From the NCBI GenBank assembly GCA_026120185.1, contig JANUWF010001176.1, positions 7,759,501 through 7,823,500 of the forward strand: a stretch of 64,000 nucleotides of DNA. Direction: 5' to 3'. Position 1 is the first letter of the stretch; each line of letters starts with the position of its first letter. A program made the translations under genes and the position numbers. The notes beneath the pieces are model-generated. The model had not been told where the DNA came from. It saw only the letters and a list, made by a program, of their open reading frames with translations, and did not search any database. This DNA comes from Voacanga thouarsii (lineage: Eukaryota; Streptophyta; Magnoliopsida; Gentianales; Apocynaceae). Shown here piece by piece: positions 58,163 through 64,000 of the stretch.

Positions 58163-59680
58163 TGATAGAGGCTAAATTCACCTATATTTTCCTAATTATT
58201 TGAGGGCATTTTGTGATATATTTATTTTAATAACTAGGAATATTCTTTCATATTTAATATTTTACCGTTGGAAAGGCGTTTTAGAATTTTATTATTGAAA
58301 ACGATGAAAAAATGAGAAAAATCATCGCGGTTGCATTGCATAGCCAACGCCAGCCCCATTCTAGAATCCACAAGAAAATAGCCGAAAACAAAACACGCCG
58401 GGGCATGAATAAAGCATGGCCAGCACCGGCCATGAGGGATTGAGCCGGCGCCGGCTCTGTGCTGTACAATGTCGACGGGTTTTCTTTTTCCAAGCAGATT
58501 TTGACAATTTCAGTTTGATTCTTTTGGAAACTCTTTCAACCACGGAAAAAAGCTCTTGTAAGCACTTTTTGGCAATTAGAACTCCTATAAATACAAGAGA
58601 ATAATATTATACATGAGAATTTTCATAGTTTTCAATTCTTTAATGTAATATCTTTAGAAAACTCCTAGAGAAATACCAAGATTTTAAAGATCTAGGAGAA
58701 TTCTTAGAGAAAAAAAGCAGATTGCTCAAGAAGGTTTCAAGGAAAAAGAATAAGGCTTACTTGTCTAGCTATGAATGACTTTTTTTTTTCATTTTCTTTG
58801 TAATTTATTGGCAATTTGAGATTAGTGTTTTAATTATCTTTAGATGATATTCTTTTAGATTCATAGTTTTGTATTGATTTTAGTTCCTTGATCAATGTAT
58901 CGCTATTCTTAGTATTTGATTACTATAGCATAATATCTTATTGGATTGATTAGTTCTCTTCTAATTAACTTGAAACACGATGTTATGAGAAAATGGCCAA
59001 CTAATTAATTCAATACTAGTTATTCTTAACTTGCTTGAAACAAAGGTTAAGGGTAAAGACTAAGTAATCAAAGATTGGTTGATGATTGCTAGAATATAGA
59101 TTCATTAGCTAATTTCATGCTTAACTTATCTAGAATATAGGGATTTGTGTGAGGATTGATTTTAATGCATCTTTTGGGTAAATTGGTTGAGATATAATAT
59201 ATTCACTGATTTAACTTGAAGATAGTGATTTCATGGATTGCAAACAAAGTGGGTTTCATGGATTGCAAACAAAGTGGGTCTATTTTAATCCTTCATGATG
59301 CCAAGATAATAATAAATTGAAAGAATAGCTAGTCAATCATTATTGTATATTCAATGATTTCTATTTATGTACATATCTTTTCTCCTTGTGCTCGCTCCTT
59401 GATTATCCTTGTGACTTTTCTTGTGTGACCTAATTTTCTCTAGTATATTAAGTTAGTAAGTTATTTACTTATATTTCTCTATTCTATTGGCTAAACAATA
59501 AAGATTTGGGTAAAGTAAGATGGGAGTCTAAATTCTCGTAGATTCGATAGTTACTATACCCTATACTATATGATAGGTATACTTACCCGTATATGTGATT
59601 TTAGTGGTTAGTATTTTATTAAAGCTTGATTGATTGTATAATTTGTTGATAATATTTTCTATACTAAAAAACACACATCA
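58163..59680 (+). repeat. 5' LTR of the Athila-type element
   Basis: 1518 bp, TGATAGAGG to CACATCA. It includes a G+C-rich island at about 58338-58478 (containing gccggcgccggctct) that the 3' LTR lacks, a tataaataca promoter-like box at about 58577, and a direct repeat of about 25 bp (tttcatggattgcaaacaaa gtggg) at about 59230-59279. Confidence 0.88.
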
Positions 59681-59686
59681 AGTTTT

Positions 59687-59705
59687 TGGCACCGTTACCG
59701 GGGAT
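59687..59705 (+). other. Primer-binding site, Athila type
   Basis: tggcaccgttaccggggat, six bases after the LTR; the TGGCGCCGTTGCCGGGGA-type site common in Athila elements, with two transitions. Confidence 0.85.
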
Positions 59706-60140
59706 GGGTACTATCAAAAACACTCGAGTCTTGTTGATTTAGCCTTTGTTGTATTTGTATATATCACTAACGTTTGTGCTTAGATAGTTTGTGAATATTT
59801 CTAATTTGTGTATTTTTCTTTTCTTTATTTTTTTGGTTATTTTTGTTTATTTTTATTTTTATTTTTGATTTGATTTTTATTTTTCTTTGGGTACGAGATT
59901 CAAAATATCACCATGGACAATTATTCATAGGCATAATGTCAAAGGAGCTATAACGATGATAGGTTGCAAGCTCGGATTAACACTTTTAGTGAGATGTCAC
60001 TTAAACCTTTAATCAAATCCTTTATTGCCAAAACAAAGATGTCTATTAGATGGCATGAAGAAGTATCTCAATGAATGAGCTTTGCAAAAACACAACTAGC
60101 TAAATAATGAGACTCCATTTCATTATGGAGGTCAAGATTA
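59706..60140 (+). other. Leader / gag trace of the Athila-type element
   Basis: T-rich leader, then ATG at 59912 (MDNYS, stop). A short gag-like stretch ARINTFSEMSLKPLIKSFIA follows at about 59970-60030. No continuous frame. Confidence 0.5.
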
Positions 60141-60960
60141 AGGAGGGGGAGGCATGATCGTGCAAGGACAAAGACCGATGACAAGATCTAGGACCAAGAA
60201 GCTTCAAAATGATCTTCAATTGCTCATAAAACTATGCTTGAGGATGGAAGAGAACTAGAAGGTTGAGGAAGCTAGCCAAGAACTTATTTTGATGATTATC
60301 CAAGAAGGACTCCAATATGAACTCAAGCCGGCAACAAAGATGAACGAAATTTCACTAAAAAGTTGGCCTTCCAGCGGACATCCGGCGCCAGCCCAAGTAG
60401 CCGAACCGGCGTCGGCTCCAGCCTAGGTAGCCGACTGCTGCCCCGTGTGTTTTATATTTTCTCCAGTTTTTCTTCATTTTAAATTTTTGTAAAGACCTAT
60501 TAAAGCCCTAAATTGTATTAGAACCTCAGGAATTACTTTGCTAGGGTTAGGGTAGTATAAATACAACTTTTAGTAATTTGACAAGACAATTCACACACTT
60601 TAATTCAAAATTAAAGAGAGAATCTTGGGAGGCCCTAGCCTCCTTGTTCATCTTGTTCAAGACCATGCTTAAGGCTTAGTCCTCCTTATGAATGAGTCTA
60701 TAAAATGTTTTGGATAATCCAATATGGTTTCTTTTAATGGGTCTTAGTTGCTTTGCTCTTCTAAGGTTTGTTTGAATTTCTGTTATTTGGATGCCTATTT
60801 TCTTTATTCTTTTTGTTCTTGTTTGCCTTTGTTGCTTCAAGGATATTTGGGTGAGATTATAGTAGAATTTTCTACTATTCTTGAGGGTCTTTAAAGCCTA
60901 GTTTTTCAAAGGTTTGATAGAGGGTAGGTTGTTAGTTTAATTTCTCCTTTTTGTCTCAAT
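60141..60960 (+). mobile_element. Possible fragment of a second gypsy element: pol tail plus LTR-like promoter region
   Basis: Frame from about 60148 reads GQRPMTRSRTKKLQNDL, recalling the G-P-x-T-R-[SA]-R tail at the pol C terminus of several plant gypsy elements. It is followed by a G+C-rich patch (about 60375-60440), then gggtagtataaatacaa at about 60549, a TATA-like box, and a T-rich transcribed-LTR-like stretch. Boundaries and target duplications were not found, so it may instead be native to the element. Confidence 0.4.
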
Positions 60961-63196
60961 AAATTCACTGTTTTGGTCCAATGGGAAGAGTTGAACTCAT
61001 AATCAACTAAACTACCCACAATACTAAGAAAAATCCCACTCAAGATCATATCACTAAGTTGGTTGAAGATGCTATAAAGAGAACAAGAGAATCTCTAAGG
61101 AAATGAGAGAGGATATGAGGAACAATTACCCAATGTGGAAAGGGATGTATTCGATTCTCTTCTACTCTTTGTCACATGATTTCTTAGGTTCCTTTCCAGT
61201 CTTGGAGGGCAAATAATGATGTATGGAGTTTACCATATCTTAAGAAGCTAGATTTATCCATAATTCATCATAAGAAGTCCTTGAAGGATATTGACAAATT
61301 CTACCCTTCACCCTAATTTCAGAGAAGTAACTTGGTATTTGTAGATATGGTGCAACGCAAGGATTTTTTTTTATCCCATCTTTAAGAAATTAAATACTAA
61401 GTTTAAAGGGGAATTGTAATTGTGAAAATTCTTTTGAATGGCTAAATGGTGATTTCAAGTTTGATACATTTTTTAGAGACTATGTGCACTTATATGTTGA
61501 CAAAAATATTTGTGTGTCTAAAGGAATGTTAGAAAATAAGGTTTATGTGTTTTGCTTTGTTGAGGAAAATTGTTTTCATGAACTTTCTATTTTTCAAAAT
61601 CCTCTCTTATTTCTACTTTAATCATGCCTACCTTTTTAATGAGCATTAATTTATTTTACAAAGGTTTGACGAATAAGTATAATGAGTGGAAAGAGTTGTA
61701 TTTTTATTTTGGTTTTTTTTTATTGTTAGGTGTCTTTTTCCTCTCCCAAATCAAAAGAATATTTTCCAATTTAAGTGTGGGAGAGTGAGTGAATGTGTTT
61801 CTTCTTAGGAGTTTTATTAGTCTTTCTTGTGTTTTATTTTTGGTATGTTTTATTTTGGTTATTCTTTTCTTTGTTCTTTTAGGAGTGTTTTATTTTGCTG
61901 GGTTGAATTAATGTTTCTTAGATATGCCCTTCTCTCTATCTCAAGTTTTGATATCTATTGGAGCATTATTGCACTTGGAGAGTATTACTTAATTTTATCC
62001 TTCCCTTTATTATTTTTAGTCCCTTGGAGATGCTTTCTTATGTTAATTTTTTGCCAATGAGGACATTGTCAAGTTTAAGTGTAGAGGAGTGATTTGGTAA
62101 TATTCTTTATCTAAGTTTTTATTAATTATCTTGATATTTTCTTGGTTTCAAACAATTTTGTTGAAAATTTTGACATTTTGAAAATTTGAAACTTTAACAG
62201 TTAGGAGATTTTTGGAGCTATAATTAAGTTTATTTTTCTATAATAGAGTTTTGATTTTCTTTTCAACTTGAGATATGGATTTGTTATTCATTATGGTTGG
62301 ATTTTTATTAAAAAGTAATATTGTATATTAAGTTAGATTTTGCAAAATCTTGAGAATTTAGGTTAAACTTGGTTATATTTGGTATTTGAGTTGTGTTTCA
62401 TTCTTTAAGTTTGAATGTGGATAATATGATGAAATATGGGAAGAGTTATTGACTAATTCTTGTATTATGATTTAAAGTTTGCTTGACTTTGAGTTATGAA
62501 TAAAGAATGTGAGGAAATAAAAATGAATTTTTGAGTGAAAAGGAAAAAATGTGAGTTGAAAAAAAATTTCTTTTATCTGATGAGAAAAAAAAAAATAGAG
62601 ACCTTTTGCTGAAAAGGGGGCAAATATGGTGAATGGAAGAGAAGAAACAAAGAAGCATCACACTCTCTTAAGGCAATCCCGAAGGCAAGAAGGTAAGGAA
62701 AGAAAAAAAAGAAAGATTGAAAATTGTTGAAAAATGATAATGACTATTACGGGGCCAATACGGTGCGTGAAGAGAAATCCATTCACTTGAGGTTATCAAT
62801 TCCCTAAGTCATTGAAAAAAAAAAAGAGAGTGGGAGTGTTTCCTTGTTTCACTAACTTGAGTTGTGTAAATTTGAGTTTATAATATTGGAATTGGTTAAA
62901 TAGCTTGACTTGTAAGATTTATATTATCTATGTTTTTGCTTGAGGAGTAGGATAATTTTCTTCTACTAGATATAAGCTTGTTTAACTTAGCTTTGATGTC
63001 CTTGGGATTGTTTGATTTAATACATGAGTTTATAAGATTTTGAAAGGGTTAAATGAATGACAAATTTATGTTTAAGATTGGAAGAAAGTTATGTCTTCAT
63101 TATGGATGAATTTGCTAAGAAAAAATTTGCTAATTTGTTTTGCTTTGTTCTAAATGTTTAGTGTTTAATTCTTGTTTTCTTAAGGACAAGCAAAGC
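60961..63196 (+). other. Long non-coding 3' interior with two extra purine-tract-like motifs
   Basis: A+T-rich; frames such as 61827-62060 are T-rich artefacts. ttaagtgtgggagag at 61771-61785 and ttaagtgtagaggag at 62075-62089 copy the style of the genuine purine tract at 63197-63210. The phrase aatgaggacattgtcaag before the second is typical of Athila 3' ends in my memory. Confidence 0.5.
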
Positions 63197-63212
63197 TTAA
63201 GTGTGGGAGAAT
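63197..63212 (+). other. Polypurine tract of the Athila-type element
   Basis: ttaagtgtgggagaat just before the 3' LTR start TGATAGGGG; preceded by aaggacaagcaaagc. Confidence 0.8.
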
Positions 63213-64000
63213 TGATAGGGGCTAAATTCACCTATATTTTCCTAGTTATTTGAGGGTGTTTTGTGATACATTTGTTGTAATAACTATGCATATTCCTTCA
63301 TATTTGATATTTTACCCTTGGAAAGGTATTTTGGAATTTTATTCCAGAAAATTACGAAAAAATGAGAAAAACCGTCGTCGTAGCAGTGCACGGTCTGTGG
63401 GTTTTCCTTTTCCAAGCAAATTTTAGCAATTTCAGTTTGATTCTTTTGGAAACTCTTTCAATCATGGAAAAGGACTCTTGTAGGCACTTTTTGGCAATTA
63501 GAATTCCTATAAATACAAGAGAATAACATTGTACAACAGAATTTTCATAGTTTTCAATTATTCAATATAATATCTTTTGAAAACTCCTAGAGAAACACCA
63601 AGATTTTAACAATCAAGAAGAATTCTTGGAGAAGAAGATGAGATTACTCAAGAAGGTTTCAAGGAAGAAAAAGAAGGCTTACTTGTCTATCAGTGACTCT
63701 TTTTCCTTTTCTTTGTAATTTATTGACAATTTGATATTAGTGTTTTAATTATCTTTAGATTATAGTCTTTTGGATTTATGATTTTGTATTGATTTTAGTT
63801 CCTTAATCAATGTATTGCTATTCTTGGTATTTGATTACTTGAGCATAATATATTATTCGATTCATTAGTTCTCTTCTAATTAACTTGAAAAATGATGTTA
63901 GGAGAGAATGACCAACTAATTAATTCAATACTAGTTATTCTTAACTTGCTTGAAAAAGAGGTTAAGGGTAAAGACTAAGTAATCAAAGACTGGCTGATGA
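63213..64000 (+). repeat. 3' LTR of the Athila-type element, cut by the window end
   Basis: Aligns with 58163 onward to the last base. It lacks about 100 bp of the G+C-rich island present in the 5' LTR. Confidence 0.88.

Larger units (their letters stand above)
58163..64000 (+). mobile_element. Athila-type gypsy element with little coding capacity (3' end outside the window)
   Basis: LTRs at 58163-59680 and from 63213 onward share TGATAG[A/G]GGCTAAATTCACC and the following sequence. Primer site and purine tract are in the expected places. The 3.5 kb interior lacks protease, RT and integrase. The left flank is tgtat (58158-58162); the right target copy lies off the window. Probably non-autonomous, dependent on related Athila elements. 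Confidence 0.85.

Noticed and set aside
61827..62060. 77-codon hydrophobic frame in the Athila-type element (possible env-like protein)
   Set aside because: T-rich sequence yields Phe/Leu codons by composition; no signal, no cysteine pattern and no downstream continuation to support an env-like gene.
1..64000. Complete host protein-coding gene or a novel defence or regulatory system
   Set aside because: Every substantial frame belongs to a transposable element or a captured fragment; nothing in the window supports an intact host gene or a new multi-gene system.

Overview
No intact host gene is visible in this window. It is A+T-rich eudicot-type plant DNA made almost entirely of nested transposable elements, as expected of pericentromeric or other silenced chromatin. 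The plant assignment rests on Ty1/copia and Athila-type Ty3/gypsy retrotransposons, two CACTA (En/Spm-type) DNA transposons, and a captured exon resembling plant MAEA/GID9. The species cannot be named from the sequence.

Layout. (1) 1-5969: a decayed minus-strand copia element (part of its 3' LTR, pol, gag, leader, primer-binding site). (2) About 6010-52578: a plus-strand copia element ('outer copia') blown apart by later insertions. Its 5' LTR lies in pieces at 6010-6356 (duplicated at 7443-7789), 12081-12317 and 28929-29607. Its gag-pol is at 30873-33097 and 40325-41480, and its 3' LTR at 41494-42018 and 51365-52578. The interruptions are: a 4.3 kb LTR-like insertion of probable Tat/gypsy type (7790-12080, target duplication ccgct); CACTA-1 (12318-28928, target duplication att), which itself holds a minus-strand copia (13835-22866, target duplication attt[c/t]); CACTA-2 (33098-40324, target duplication aga); and a plus-strand copia (42019-51364, target duplication tggag). 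A 1.43 kb tandem duplication (5219-6659 / 6660-8092) came after the 4.3 kb insertion. Subtracting all insertions leaves about 7.6 kb for the outer copia, a normal copia length once a truncated 5' LTR is allowed for. (3) 52579-58162: remains of an Athila-like gypsy element on the plus strand. (4) 58163-64000: an Athila-type element with almost no coding capacity; its 3' LTR runs off the window.

None of the elements has an intact polyprotein. Stops arise mostly through changes of the C-to-T / G-to-A type, as expected of methylated, silenced DNA. The most interesting content is in CACTA-2: an 11-copy, roughly 150-bp tandem array, a captured 5'UTR-plus-exon gene fragment I do not recognise, and an exon closely resembling the CTLH region of MAEA/GID9. 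CACTA-1 keeps roughly 460-bp tandem repeats and a possible transposase remnant. I found no new biological system. The value of the window is a datable insertion stratigraphy with several base-pair-exact insertion sites.
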